DNA from: Acanthosepion esculentum
Lineage: Eukaryota > Mollusca > Cephalopoda > Sepiida > Sepiidae
Direction: 5' to 3'
DNA length: 64,000 nucleotides
NCBI GenBank assembly: GCA_964036315.1
Contig: OZ038500.1
Coordinates: forward strand, 56,930,245-56,994,244
Positions 8,721 to 20,000 of this stretch are shown piece after piece. A model generated the notes under the pieces. The model ran no database searches, was not told where the DNA came from, and saw nothing but the letters and a program-made list of their open reading frames with translations. Position numbers and translations under genes: made by a program. Position 1 is the stretch's first letter; each line of letters starts with the position of its first letter.

Positions 8721-9841
8721 TCATCTACCCATATTTACTTATAAGGCTTTGGTATAGTTTTCAGACATTATTCAACAATGCCAGATGCTAGAATTGCCTC
8801 TCTGTCGTTTGCTAAAACACATCCTAGTAAATAAAATTTTTCTATTTGCTTGCTTCATCTCACTGGCTAAAGTAACATGGCCACATTTCTTACGAAATGC
8901 CCCGGATTATAAAATTGAAACAATGGGTTAAAATGCTGATTAAGTATTAATTATTTTAGCAATTGTTTCAGTGATTAGAATTTTAATGAGCCAATAAAAA
9001 ATATCTCACTTGGATCTCACTTTCAAAGTGATTTCAGTTCAGGTCAAAGCGAGGCTAATTTTTTTTGTCTTATTTATTTATTTGTTATTGTTAACATCAA
9101 ATACTGGATGAAATATGTTAATTAATTTCTATGACGGGCAGCTATGAAAAATGCGAACAAAATCTGAAAAGACACGTCAGCAGTTATTATCAATTATGCG
9201 CATCTGTCATCGTTTAAGAGCACGAAATACGGGTAGAAATTTCGGTACGAAAAAGAAAATGGCGGAAAAGGATTTGAAAAATACAGAAAAGAAAAAGAAA
9301 ATAATTAAATTCCGCACTTAAAAGATTTGTAAGACCTTTGTTCATACAGCCCATCAATAATCGAGAAAATACAGCTTTTGGCTTTAGACAATTACATAAA
9401 ACTCATCCTATCTCCATAAAGCTCACATACGTCACATGCTGATACACAAGATCCTCTTTCTCTTTCCCTCTTTTAGGAGGTAGGCGATTATAGAACATAG
9501 AGACAATAACGATGACGTTGATTTGAGCTCGACTAGGACAGAGTGATCTAAAGTAGGTAACTCCACTATTTCAGCATAAATTTTCGATACCTGAAGTTTA
9601 AAGTGAATTAAAAAAAAAAAAATTAAAAAAAAAAAACATTCTTGAAGATTTCATTGATTGAAGCCGAAATGATTAAATTTATTATTTCCAGTAAGTAAAA
9701 TATTCTGGCGTATTTAAGATAGAAATTATATAGATTGGAATGTCAAATTTAATTTTGATTTCTCAGAATTTTCTTAAAAGCGTCCATTTTCTTAATTTTA
9801 AGAAATTTGTAAACAAAATAAATTTATCGATTTTAAAATTC

Positions 9842-9844
<3 letters not shown>
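8721..9844. other. AT-rich, no recognised feature
   Basis: No coding frame, inverted termini or repeat unit was recognised. There are A-rich runs at about 9609-9637. This is probably old non-coding or decayed repeat sequence. Confidence 0.4.

Positions 9845-9902
<58 letters not shown>
9845..9902. repeat. (TA)n microsatellite
   Basis: About 29 TA units. The plus-strand frame through it (9740-9955) is a Tyr-Ile artefact. Confidence 0.95.
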
Positions 9903-9904
<2 letters not shown>

Positions 9905-11282
9905 CTGACACGTTATTTGAGTAAAATTAGAAAATTTAAAGTTAAATTAATCTGATTTGAAATAAATATTACTTACAACCATTTATTTAATGCTTGGTCC
10001 TGCTTATCATAGATTATCTGAGGCGATAATGGATGGCCGATTAAGTTACGAAGCGATGACAGCTAGTATTTACGAAATCTAAGTGAACGCATTTTTTTTT
10101 GTTTTTAACTACCTCGTTATTTTTTTTTAGAAATGAACATATTTTCCTCAATTATCTAATTTATTGACTTTTATTTACCTTTCGAAGATGATTTATGTAA
10201 AAATAAAAAATTAAAATACTATAAAATGTTCTTAAATTAATTTCTCTGTAAAGAGACAAAAATTTAGATCACGTGACCGTTTCATAATAATGTCACGTTT
10301 AGACTTTCATAGATGAAAATAGGTAACAAATTAAGTAAAAAAATAAGAAATAAAAATTATTTTAAAAATAGAATAATGTAACTACGTTTATTAATTTTTC
10401 AATTTTCGATTCGTAAATTTCGTTTCCACTTAATTACTATATCACATCCAGCAAATAGCCCAATACAGAATTTTACACGATTTTAAACTATTATAAATTA
10501 TTATAATTAAAATTTAAAAAAAAAGATAAAATTCTTGTAAAAATTCATTATTCATCGGAAAAAATTTATTTCTTCAGACAATAATGTCCTTAATAAAACT
10601 TATTTACAAAAGCAATTAAAAGCTTTTGTAATTAAATAATGTCATAGTTTTATTGCATTCTTTATTTTTCAATTCAGAGCAGATTTTCAGTTAGAATTGT
10701 GCAAGTTTGCAAAAAAAAAAAAAAAGAAAAAAAGATTAGGTGATTTAGATTCTCCAAGTAGTCCTACTTTTAACGAATAAAAACAATTCAGGAAATAGAA
10801 TGTTTTTGGCGAAATTTCATGAAATTCGGGGTGGGGGGTAACATATGTAAAAAATATTTTTTACCAAAATTTTCTAAAATAATAATTTACAAAATAATTT
10901 TATTCATTTGTGAATAAGTTCTGAAAATTTCATTAAAATCAGACAATTATTTGATTTTTACAAGAATTTCCAAATCAATGTTTTTTCAACGGAAAAAAGC
11001 GCAAAAAGTCAATGTTATATAACTACCGCGATGACGTAAACATAACAAGATTTTGACTACAATTTCGAACGTTTTAGAAAGGATTAAAAAAATAAAAAAA
11101 TAATTGATAAATATTTTGGTCTTTCGTCTTAGTAATAACATAGACATCGTGACGATAATACTTCAGTTTTATTAAGTATGTGGCCTTTTTCTTTACGCTA
11201 TGCTGTTTTCCTGCGAAAATGTGGAGGTACTTAATTTAAAGTAATTGCTGAATATTGTAGTATATAAAATGTTTCGTATTTA
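9903..11282. other. AT-rich, no gene; one small hairpin
   Basis: Very AT-rich sequence without any open frame above background. The only structure noted is a perfect 10-bp inverted repeat, TTACAAAAGC at 10604-10613 paired with GCTTTTGTAA at 10622-10631 around an 8-base loop. There is an A run at about 10711-10735. Confidence 0.4.
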
Positions 11283-11531
11283 AGTGTAATGTCAATCAAC
11301 ATCTCCAGTTGCCTTGATCTATCCACTTCCCTTCTCCACATCCTTTCACTTTTCATTCCTATCTGCTCTCGCTCCAAATCTTCTGTAACCCCCTTGCCTT
11401 GATCGATCCACTATCTTTCTCCACATCCTCTCCTTTACCACTCCTATCTGCTCTTCCTCCAAACCTTCTGTAACCCCTTGCGTGCTAGTGACTTCAAGCC
11501 TTGCTTGGGGTGATAAGCTTAAAAAAAAAGA
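11283..11531 (+). repeat. CR1/Jockey-type LINE 3' tail (untranslated part)
   Basis: Matches the region 63402-63650 almost throughout: GTCAATCAACATCTCCAGTT at the start (the last ORF codons and stop), two CTATCTGCTCT modules, TTCTGTAACCCC and a terminal CCTTGCTTGGGGTGAT before the A run at 11520. Only about 250 bp of the 3' end remain, an extreme 5' truncation. Confidence 0.8.
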
Positions 11532-11786
11532 AGAAAAAAAAAGGGAGATTAAAGTCTCGTGTTGTCATTTAATCAGCACCCCCACTGCATTACTACCAAA
11601 GAGAGTTCGCTCTTCACTAAAAAGGCTTGTGTAATGATGAGCAATCTCAGGTGTATTCATTAGTATTGTGATTCAAATAAACTTTACACACGATGTTATA
11701 CTAGAGTCTTAGAGAATCCATTTAAAAAAAAACCCTACTCCAAGCAAGACGATAATGCTACGAAGATGCATGGAGATACTGGGAAT
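11532..11786. other. No recognised feature
   Basis: A-rich start (tail of the LINE copy), then mixed sequence up to the snapback repeat. No open frame. Confidence 0.4.
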
Positions 11787-12082
11787 GAAAGAGAATGAGA
11801 GACATTAGAAGGAACCGGAAACCCAATCCTAAACAGGAAACAAAGGATAAACCTTTACTCCTGTTCAAAACACTGGGGAGGAGTCTGAACCGGACGATAG
11901 ATGAATATATCTACTTTTATTGCAGGAATAAATAAATAGTAAAATAAAATTTCAGAGTTTAGACGGAGACGTTAGATAGTTTTGTTTATCGTCCGGTTCA
12001 ACAAGAGTAGAATTTTATCTCTTGTTTCCTGTTTAGCACTGGGTTTCCGGTTACCTCTAAAGTCTTTTCATTCTCTTTCACT
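11787..12082. repeat. Long inverted repeat (snapback)
   Basis: The left arm (11787-11900) and the right arm (11987-12082) are imperfect inverse copies. Matched words include GAAAGAGAATGA, ACCGGAAACCCA, CTAAACAGGAAACAA and GAACCGGACGAT. The right arm lacks about 18 bp of the left arm, and the spacer is about 86 bp. A diverged third copy of the left arm lies at about 12238-12320 in direct orientation. No TA- or TTAA-type duplication was seen at the edges. It could be a foldback-type non-autonomous element or an inverted duplication of a small repeat. Confidence 0.7.
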
Positions 12083-12139
12083 TAAAGTGGCCATTTGCGT
12101 CTTTATGGCATTATCACCTTGATTAGGGCGGTGCCTCTT

Positions 12140-12212
12140 ACACTGTAACCCCCAATCTATATCGAGTGGCTATTGAGCCTTTTATAGAGTGAACATCACT
12201 GTGAAAAAAAAG
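12140..12212 (+). repeat. CR1/Jockey-type LINE 3' tail, second subfamily
   Basis: TGTAACCCCCAATCTATATC, then GAGTGGCTATTGAGCC, GAGTGAACATCACTG and an A run. This matches the 3' end at about 7838-7895 rather than that of 63650. Only the tail is left. Confidence 0.7.
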
Positions 12213-12237
12213 TATCGAGTTGAAGTAGACTTCTGAA

Positions 12238-12320
12238 AGAACCGGAGACCAAATCCTGAACACGAAACTAGGGATAAGCCTCTACTCCCGTTGAAAAGAC
12301 CGGGAGAAGTCTGAACCTGT
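12238..12320 (+). repeat. Third copy of the snapback arm
   Basis: AACCGGAGACCAAATCCTGAA, then GATAAGCCTCTACTCC and GAGAAGTCTGAACC, parallel the left arm at 11810-11893 in order and orientation. It shows that the arm sequence exists as a separate dispersed or tandem unit. Confidence 0.6.
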
Positions 12321-12703
12321 ATCAGCGGGTTTGACCTGGAAGCTGTCCCCATAGCCACCAGGTGCAGATTTGAGTCTTAACAGGTCGTTAGTGGCTTTCT
12401 CCGACATGCAAGCAGGTGGTTGACTCAGCTATTCTTAGTATAAGCATTTGCGGCGCACTCAAGTAGGAAATAGCATATCCTTGCGCGAGAAGATAAATCC
12501 ACGACAGAAAAAAAGAGAAAATTCCCAAATCACATGTACGCTCGTCGGAGGTGAATTCTGAGGCCAAGAATGTTGGTTCATTATTTCGAGCTAGATAATT
12601 TTTCTCTCCAAAATCTATCTTACATATATATATATATATATATAAATCTACCATTCAGTCATGCTTTGAAGATTGTTGTCACATATCTTATATTGCTCCT
12701 GCT
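12321..12703. other. No gene; short (TA)n at 12623-12643
   Basis: Mixed sequence. An 88-codon minus-strand frame (12388-12654) has no recognised motif and starts inside the TA tract. A ten-unit TA tract lies at 12623-12643. Confidence 0.4.
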
Positions 12704-13125
12704 ATATATTTAGAGATTCTTGATAAAATCTAAAGAATCCGCAATATTATAGGTCCTGACCTGACATCTCGGCTTCAGTTACTCTCCACCCACCGCCATA
12801 ATATAACCTCACTGGGCCTTTTCAATAAAATAATTTCATAGTAAGTATTCTGATGAATTTTCCCCTGTCGTACATAGAATTTGCGAATTTAAGCGTAGTA
12901 TTTGACTGGCGGGAAGGTCTTATTAATTTACAATTGAATTGGCTAGACGTAACCGTAACTTCTATGTTAATAGTTTATTCTTTCGCACTTCTCGCTTGTG
13001 GAACTCTATTCAGGCTCTTTGCTTTCCAGTTAATTTTGATTTTCTAACATTTAAATGCAACGTCAATCATTATCTACTATTTTCTTGATTCTTCTATTAT
13101 TGTTCTCGCTCCTACATAATAATTT
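12704..13125 (+). pseudogene. Heavily decayed CR1/Jockey-type LINE 3' end
   Basis: In-order but broken matches to the copy at 62990-63480: Leu-Asp-Lys-Ile then a stop, Ile-Gly-Pro-Asp-Leu-Thr-Ser-Arg-Leu-Gln (about 12747-12780), Phe-Lys-Arg-type residues near 12885, a Trp-Asn-type block near 13000 (CTTGTGGAACTCTATT) and AAATGCAACGTCAATCATTA at the ORF end (about 13052). Several frameshifts, stops and an unrelated-looking stretch near 12900-12960 separate the blocks. The 64-codon frame at 12853-13047 is a chance frame across this remnant. Confidence 0.65.
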
Positions 13126-13309
13126 AGTATTTTTTCTTATTCGTTTATACTCAGTAACCTGTTGTGTCTTCGTGGCTTTATTGCTTTGCTTGGTTTGAAA
13201 TGATTAAAAAATCCTTTTGCTCATCAGGGATTTAGACTATAGTTCTTATTCGTCTAAGTAAGAATAACATTATAGTTTAGTTAATGGGTCTTCTCGAAAG
13301 AGAAGGTTC

Positions 13310-14440
13310 AGATATGTGTACTGAACTCTGGGTGATGGTGTAAATACTTATGACAGACTCTGGGCAATGCTGAAAAACATGTGACAGATTCTGATAATAC
13401 ATTAACATCATGTGACGGACACTGGGCAATGCTGTAAAAACATGTGACAGATTCTGATGATGCAGTAACGTCTTATGACGGACTCTGGGCAATGCTGTAA
13501 AAACATGTGACAGACTTTGATAATGCAGTAACACCTTGTGACGGACACAGGGTAATGCTGTAAAAACATGTGACACATTCTGATAAGGCATTAACATCTT
13601 GTGACGGACTCAGGGCAATGCTGTAAAAACATGTGACAGATTCTGATAATGCAGTAACACCTTGTGATGGACGCTGGGCAATGCTGTAAATCTTGTGACG
13701 GACTCTGGGCAATCCTGTAAAAACATGTGACAGATTCTGATAAGGCATTAACATCTTGTGACGGACTCTGGGCAATGCTGTAAAAACATGTGACGGACTC
13801 TGATAATGCAGTAACATCTTGTGAAGGACTCTGGGCAATCCTGTAATAATACGTGACGGACTCTGATAATGCAGTAACATCTTGTGACGGACTCTGGGCA
13901 ATGCTGAAAAATATGTGACAGATTCTGATAATGCAGTAACATCTTGTGACGGACACTGGGGAATTCTTTAAAAACATTTGACAGATTCTGATAAGGCATT
14001 AACATCTTGTGACGGACTCTGGGCAATCCTTTAAAAACATGTGACAGATTCTGATGATGCAGTAACATCTTGTGACGGACACTGGGCAATGCTGTAAAAA
14101 CATGTGACAGATTCTTATGATGCAGTAACGTATTATGACGAACTCTGGGCAATGATGTAAAAACATGTGACAGACTTTGATAATGCAGTAACACCTTGTG
14201 ATGGACGCTGGGCAATGCTGTAAATCATGTGACGGTCTCTGATAATGCATTAACATCTTGTGACGGACTCTGGGTAATTCTGTAAAATCTTGTGACGGAC
14301 TCTGGATAATGCTGCAAAAACTTGTGACGGACTCTAGGTAATGATGCAAAAACTTGTGATGAACTCTGGGCAATGCTGTAAAAACTTGTATCAGATACTG
14401 AGTAATGCTGTAAATACTTGTGACAGACTCTGTTTAACAT
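13310..14440. repeat. 63-bp dimeric minisatellite
   Basis: A tandem array of about 1.13 kb. The basic unit is about 31-32 bp, starting GACRGA-YTCTG; two versions alternate to give a 63-bp period. One continues ATAATGCAGTAACATCTTGT, the other GGCAATGCTGTAAAAACATG. The GGGCAATGCTG word recurs at 13362, 13424 and 13487. Toward the right edge (14280-14440) only the second version is present, in single 31-32 bp steps, so the dimer arose from a simpler array. Reverse frames of up to 155 codons here are repeat artefacts. Confidence 0.9.
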
Positions 14441-14799
14441 AGTAAAATTTAATTTCCTTTTGGAGTAGTGAAATATTTAAACTGTCAGTTGTATACAACC
14501 GCTTCTGCAGATCGATAGTTAAAGATGGCTTCGAGCGAATGTAGCTTGCAGATTGTAGTGAGAAGCATACGTTTTCGAATGTTATGTGCTGGCGCCACGG
14601 AAAACAAATAACGGTAACAAATAACAGTATCGAATAACAGAAAGCACATCATTTAAGAACTTTCAGTATCAGTAACAACTAAAATGGCTGGCATGAAAAT
14701 AATAACTTAAGCAAGATGTTGACGTTCCACAGTACCCCAAACAAAAATTTAGGAAGGAAACACCATCAATACTGAAAAGAGCAATAACAATAAGTGAAA
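14441..14799. other. No recognised feature
   Basis: Mixed AT-rich sequence between the minisatellite and repeat Q, with short repeated AACAAATAACGGTAACAAAT words near 14605-14635. No open frame. Confidence 0.4.
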
Positions 14800-14935
14800 T
14801 TGAGAAACCTATTTTCCTGAAAGAAAATTGTTTTAATAGAAATTTAAACCGGCACTAGCAAAGGCTGTTGGGGCAATTAATGCCGAATATTTCTTTATTA
14901 GGAAACGGTTAAATTTATCATTAGCCGTACAGATT
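14800..14935 (-). repeat. Dispersed repeat Q, copy 1
   Basis: The inverse of this segment aligns with 61485-61625. Shared words read on the minus strand are CCGTTTCCT, AAATATTCGGCATTAAT, CAGCC, TGCTAGTGCCGG and TTTCAGGAAAATAGGTTT. It encodes nothing. Only two copies are visible in the window, in opposite orientation on either side of the satellite. Confidence 0.6.
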
Positions 14936-15119
14936 TTTAGCCACGCTTAAAAAGGCCATTATTCTTTTAGGGCGATAATTTTAATAAGATTTGGTGCGAG
15001 CGGTTTCAAATACGGCGAAATTGGATTAGGGAGGAAATTAACTGTGACATTCGATTTTTCGCATCAAATAACATAAGTGGCAATTTTATGAAGATTGAAG
15101 AATTCAAGAAACGAGGTCG

Positions 15120-15660
15120 ACCAGAGAAGAAAGAGAGAAAAAGAAAGAGAGAAAAAAAGAAAGAGTGGATGAGAGAAAGAAATAAATAAAGAAAGAAAGG
15201 ATGAGAGAAAGTAATAAAGAAATAAAGAACGAACGAAAGGATGAGAGAAAGGAATAAAGAAATAAAGAACGAAAGAAAGGATGAGAAAAAGGAATAAAGA
15301 AATAAAAAACGAAAGAAAGAAAGAGGGAAAGGAATAAAAAATAAACAATGAAAGAAAGAAAGTTTTGAGTGAGGAAGATAAATGGAAACAGGGGATGTGA
15401 AAATAAGAAAAATGGTGACGAAAGAAAGAACGAAAGAAAGACTTTTAGAAGAAAGTAAGAAATTAAGAAAGAAAAAGAAAGAAGGGAAAAAGAAAGAAAG
15501 GAAAAAGAAAGAAAGAAAAAATAAGTATGATGAAAGAAAAAAGAAGAAAGTGAGAAACAAGGAAAAAAATAATAAATAAAGAAAAAAAAACGAAAAGTAA
15601 AGAAGCAAAAGGCGAGGGGAAATGAAAGAAAGTCAGAAAAAGAGGGAAAATCTATGAAGA
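15120..15660. repeat. GA-rich tract with a 40-bp repeat
   Basis: Almost pure purine sequence on the plus strand made of GAAA-type words. At 15199-15320 a 40-bp unit (GGATGAGAGAAAG, AATAAAGAAATAAAGAACGA) repeats about three times with small changes. Its words resemble the purine spacers of the large satellite (AAAGAAATAAAG), which may be its raw material. The 200-codon minus-strand frame here is a low-complexity artefact. Confidence 0.85.
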
Positions 15661-15694
15661 AAGAAACGAAGAAAAAACAAAGATCCGAGGGAAA

Positions 15695-16062
15695 AGATGT
15701 TTTTTTTGTTTTGTTTTGTTTTGAGGCATATAAACCTCAATGGATTATTTAATGCCGACAAAATTTTCATTGTTGATAATAGTGTTTTCCCAAAATCTAT
15801 TTTTGGTAATATTTTGTCCTTCAAATATCTATTTCTTGTAAGAATTTTCCTTCGCTGGTAATAGTTTTTATCAAAAAAAGTAAAAAGTATTTCCGGTATT
15901 AAAACCTATTTTTATACTTTCATAGTGTTTTGACCCCAGTTTGGGGGTTAACTATTTGCACATATCTGGGACCCTAACAGGTGTTACCAGCCAGGGTTGG
16001 GATGGGCCTGGGAACATCAGTAATTAAGAGGCCTTGCTGTTGGACGTAGTTTATCGCCATAC
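15695..16062 (-). repeat. Dispersed repeat R, copy 3 (complete)
   Basis: Read on the minus strand from 16062 it starts GCGATAAACTACGTCCAACA then GCAAGGCCTC. It carries CAAAACACTATGAAAGTAT and four roughly 30-bp AT-rich modules, and ends GTCGGCATTAAATAATCC followed by a CAAAA-rich tail (about 15725 to 15695). It is the clearest full-length example: about 370 bp with a tail of short tandem A-rich units, as in retroposed elements. No polymerase III box was identified. Confidence 0.8.
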
Positions 16063-16079
16063 GCAGGACGGTAGGAAGG

Positions 16080-16734
16080 AACGGAAATGAAAGAAAGAGA
16101 AAAGAAAGAAGAAAGGAATGTTTTGAAGAAGGATACGATAAAAAAGAGAAAGAATTTTATAAAGTAAACAGAAAAGGGAAAGATAGAAAGAAAAACAAAT
16201 AAAAGAAACATTATGAAAAAAGAAAACAAGAGAAAAGAAAAATAATGAAAGAAACGAGATAATGAAAGAAAGAAAGGGAAAAGAAAAAAGGCAAAAGAAA
16301 CGAAGGAAAAAAAAAGAAAAAAGACAGAAAAGAAGAATGTTATTAAGAAAGAAATAGAGTAAAATAATAATAAAAAAAAGAAACAAGAAACATTGCGAAG
16401 AAAGAAAAGAAGGCGAAAATTAATGAAAGAAAAAATAGTGAAGACGTAGAAATAATGAGAAATACTCTGAAGGGAAACTAATGTTGGAAAGAAAGTAATC
16501 TTGTGAAGAAGAGTGAAAAAGAGGAAAAAGAAAGAAAGAGGATAGAAATGTAAAAAAAAAAAACAAAGATAAAAAAGTAGACAATAAAAAAGAAACTGAA
16601 AAGGAAAAAAATGAATAGCGAAAAAAGACGAAAATAAAAATGAAATATAGAATAAAGGGTAAAACGGAAACGACGAAATTGGAGAATGCGAAAATATTGT
16701 TGAGGAAGAAAAGTGGATCGAGGAAAAATGATAA
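16080..16734. repeat. GA-rich left flank of the satellite
   Basis: Irregular purine-rich sequence (GAAAGAAA, AAGAAAAAAG) without the satellite core. It grades into the first recognisable satellite units at about 16735. The 338-codon minus-strand frame running through it and into the satellite is a Phe/Ser-rich artefact of strand composition. Confidence 0.8.
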
Positions 16735-17000
16735 CAAAACAGTGACAAGAAAGAAAGAAAGAAAAAAGGAAAGAAGTTGAGGAAAGTGGTAAAGAGTAAC
16801 AAGAAAGAAAGAAAGCAAAAAGTTGAGAAAAGAGGTAAAAAGTAACAAGAAAGAAAGAAAGAAAGAAAAAGTAGAGAAAAGATGTACCCAAACAGTAACA
16901 AGAAAGATAGAAAGAAAGAAAGTTGTGAAAAAAGTACCCGAGCAGTAACAAGAAAGAAAGTTGCTAGACGAAGTACACAAATAGTAACAAGAAAGAAAGA
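16735..17000. repeat. Degenerate left-edge satellite monomers
   Basis: The first units have a shortened core: GAGGAAAGTGGTAAAGAGTA (about 16780) and GAGAAAAGAGGTAAAAAGTA (about 16823) lack the CCCAAAC part seen inside. Spacers are longer and pure GAAA-type. From about 16885 the full GTACCCAAACAGTAACAAG core appears, and the trimer order is established only after about 17200. This fits edge units that escape homogenisation, or an ancestral monomer. Confidence 0.75.
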
Positions 17001-20000
17001 AAGTTGAGAAAAGAAGTACCCAAATGGTAACAAGAAATAAATAAATAAATTTGCTTATAGAAGTACCCAATCAGTAACAAGAAATAAAGAAAGAAAGTTG
17101 CTAAAAGAAGTACCCAAATAGTAACAAGAAAAAAGAAATTTGAGAAAAAAAGTACCCAAACAGTAACAAGAAAGAAATAAAGAAAAAGGTTGAGAAAAGA
17201 AGTACCCAAACAGTAACAAGGAAGAATGAAAGAAAGTTGAGAAAAGAAGTACCCAAACAGTAAAAAGAAAGAAAGAAAGTTGAGAAAAGGGGTACCCAAA
17301 CAGTAACAAGAAAGAAATAAAGAAAAAAGTTGAGAAAAGAAGTACCCAAAGAGTTACAAGGAAGAATGAAAGAAAGTTGAGAAAAGAAGTACCCAAACAG
17401 TAACAAGAAAGAAAGAAAGTTGAGAAAAGGGGTACCCAAACAGTAACAAGAAAGAAATAAAGAAAAAAGTTGAGAAAAGTAGTACCCAAACAGTTACAAG
17501 GAAGAATGAAAGAAAGTTGAGAAAAGAAGTACCCAAACAGTAACAAGAAAGAAAGAAAGTTGAGAAAAGGGGTACCCAAACAGTAACAAGAAAGAAATAA
17601 AGAAAAAAGTTGAGAAAAGTAGTACCCAAACAGTTACAAGGAAGAATGAAAGAAAGTCGAGAAAAGAAGTACCCAAACAGTAACAAGAAAGAAAGAAAGT
17701 TGAGAAAAGGGGTACCCAAACAGTAACAAGAAAGAAATAAAGAAAAAAGTTGAGAAAAGAAGTACCCAAACAGTAACAAGGAAGAATGAAAGAAAGTTGA
17801 GAAAAGAAGTACCCAAACAGTAACAAGAAAGTTGAGAAAAGGGGTACCCAAACAGTAACAAGAAAGAAATAAAGAAAAAAGTTGAGAAAAGAAGTACCCA
17901 AACAGTAACAAGGAAGAATGAAAGAAAGTTGAGGAAAGGGGTACCCAAACAGCAACAAGAATGAAGAAAGTTGAGAAAAGGTGTACCCAAACAGTAACAA
18001 GAAATAAATAAAGAAAAAAGTTGAGAAAAGAAGTACACAAACAGTAACAAGGAAGAATGAAAGAAAGTTGAGAAAAGAAGTACCCAAACAGTAACAAGAA
18101 AGAAAGAAAGTTGAGAAAAGGGGTACCCAAACAGTAACAAGAAAGAAATAAAGAAAAAAGTTGAGAAAAGAAGTACCCAAACAGTTACAAGGAAGAATGA
18201 AAGAAAGTTGAGAAAAGAAGTACCCATACAGTAACAAGAAAGAAAGAAAGTTGAGAAAAGGGGTACCCAAACAGTAACAAGAAAGAAATAAACAAAAAAG
18301 TTGAGAAAAGAAGTATCCAAACAGTAACAAGGAAGAATGAAAGAAAGTTGAGAAAAGAAGTACCCAAACAGTAAAAAGAAAGAAAGAAAGTTGAGAAAAG
18401 GGGTACCCAAACAGTAACAAGAAAGAAATAAAGAAAAAAGTTGAGAAAAGAAGTACCCAAAGAGTTACAAGGAAGAATGAAAGAAAGCTGAGAAAAGAAG
18501 TACCCAAACAGTAACAAGAAAGAAAGAAAGTTGAGAAAAGGGGTACCCAAACAGTAACAAGAAAGAAATAAAGAAAAAAGTTGAGAAAAGTAGTACCCAA
18601 ACAGTTACAAGGAAGAATGAAAGAAAGTCGAGAAAAGAAGTACCCAAACAGTAACAAGAAAGAAAGAAAGTTGAGAAAAGGGGTACCCAAACAGTAACAA
18701 GAAAGAAATGAAGACAAAAGTTGAGAAAAGAAGTACCCAAACAGTAACAAGGAAGAATGAAAGAAAGTTGAGAAAAGAAGTACCCAAACAGTAACAAGAA
18801 AGTTGAGAAAAGGGGTACCCAAACAGTAACAAGAAAGAAATAAAGAAAAAAGTTGAGAAAAGAAGTACCCAAACAGTAACAAGGAAGAATGAAAGAAAGT
18901 TGAGAAAAAAAATACCCAAACAGTAACAAGAAAGAAAGAAAGTTGAGAAAAGGGGTACCCAAACAGTAACAAGAAAGAAATAAAGAAAAAAGTTGAGAAA
19001 AGAAGTACCCAAACAGTAACAAGGAAGAATGAAAGAAAGTTGAGGAAAGGGGTACCCAAACAGCAACAAGAATGAAGAAAGTTGAGAAAAGGTGTACCCA
19101 AACAGTAACAAGAAATAAATAAAGAAAAAAGTTGAGAAAAGAAGTACCCAAACAGTAACAAGGAAGAATGAAAGAAAGTTGAGAAAAGAAGTACCCAAAC
19201 AGTAAAAAGAAAGAAAGAAAGTTGAGAAAAGGGGTACCCAAACAGTAACAAGAAAGAAATAAAGAAAAAAGTTGAGAAAAGAAGTACCCAAACAGTAACA
19301 AGGAAGAATGAAAGAAAGTTGAGAAAAGAAGTACCCAAACAGTAACAAGAAAGAAAGAAAGTTGAGAAAAGGGGTACCCAAACAGTAACAAGAAAGAAAT
19401 AAAGAAAAAAGTTGAGAAAAGAAGTACCCAAACAGTTACAAGGAAGAATGAAAGAAAGTTGAGAAAAGAAGTACCCATACAGTAACAAGAAAGAAAGAAA
19501 GTTGAGAAAAGGGGTACCCAAACAGTAACAAGAAAGAAATAAACAAAAAAGTTGAGAAAAGAAGTATCCAAACAGTAACAAGGAAGAATGAAAGAAAGTT
19601 GAGAAAAGAAGTACCCAAACAGTAAAAAGAAAGAAAGAAAGTTGAGAAAAGGGGTACAAAAACAGTAACAAGAAAGAAATAAAGAAAAAAGTTGAGAAAA
19701 GAAGTACCCAAACAGTAACAAGGAAGAATAAAAGAAAGTTGAGAAAAGTGGTACCCAAACAGTAACAAGAATGAAGAAAGTTGAGAAAAGGTGTACCCAA
19801 ACAGTAACAAGAAATAAATAAAGAAAAAAGATGAGAAAAGAAGTACCCAAACAGTAACAAGGAAGAATGAAAGAAAGTTGAGAAAAGAAGTACCCAAACA
19901 GTAACAAGAAAGAAAGAAAGTTCAGAAAAGGGGTACCCAAACAGTAACAAGAAAGAAATAAAGAAAAAAGTGGAGAAAAGAAGTACCGAAACAGTTACAA

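Noticed and set aside
10604..10631. Perfect 10-bp hairpin in AT-rich DNA
   Set aside because: No T run or gene context makes it a terminator, and such hairpins are expected by chance in AT-rich sequence.
13277..14440. Overlapping minus-strand frames of 71-155 codons with repeated His-Val-Phe-Thr-Ala-Leu words
   Set aside because: They are translations of the 63-bp minisatellite in several frames at once; no frame is favoured.
15006..15608. 200-codon minus-strand frame, Phe/Ser/Leu-rich
   Set aside because: Composition artefact of a GAAA-rich tract.
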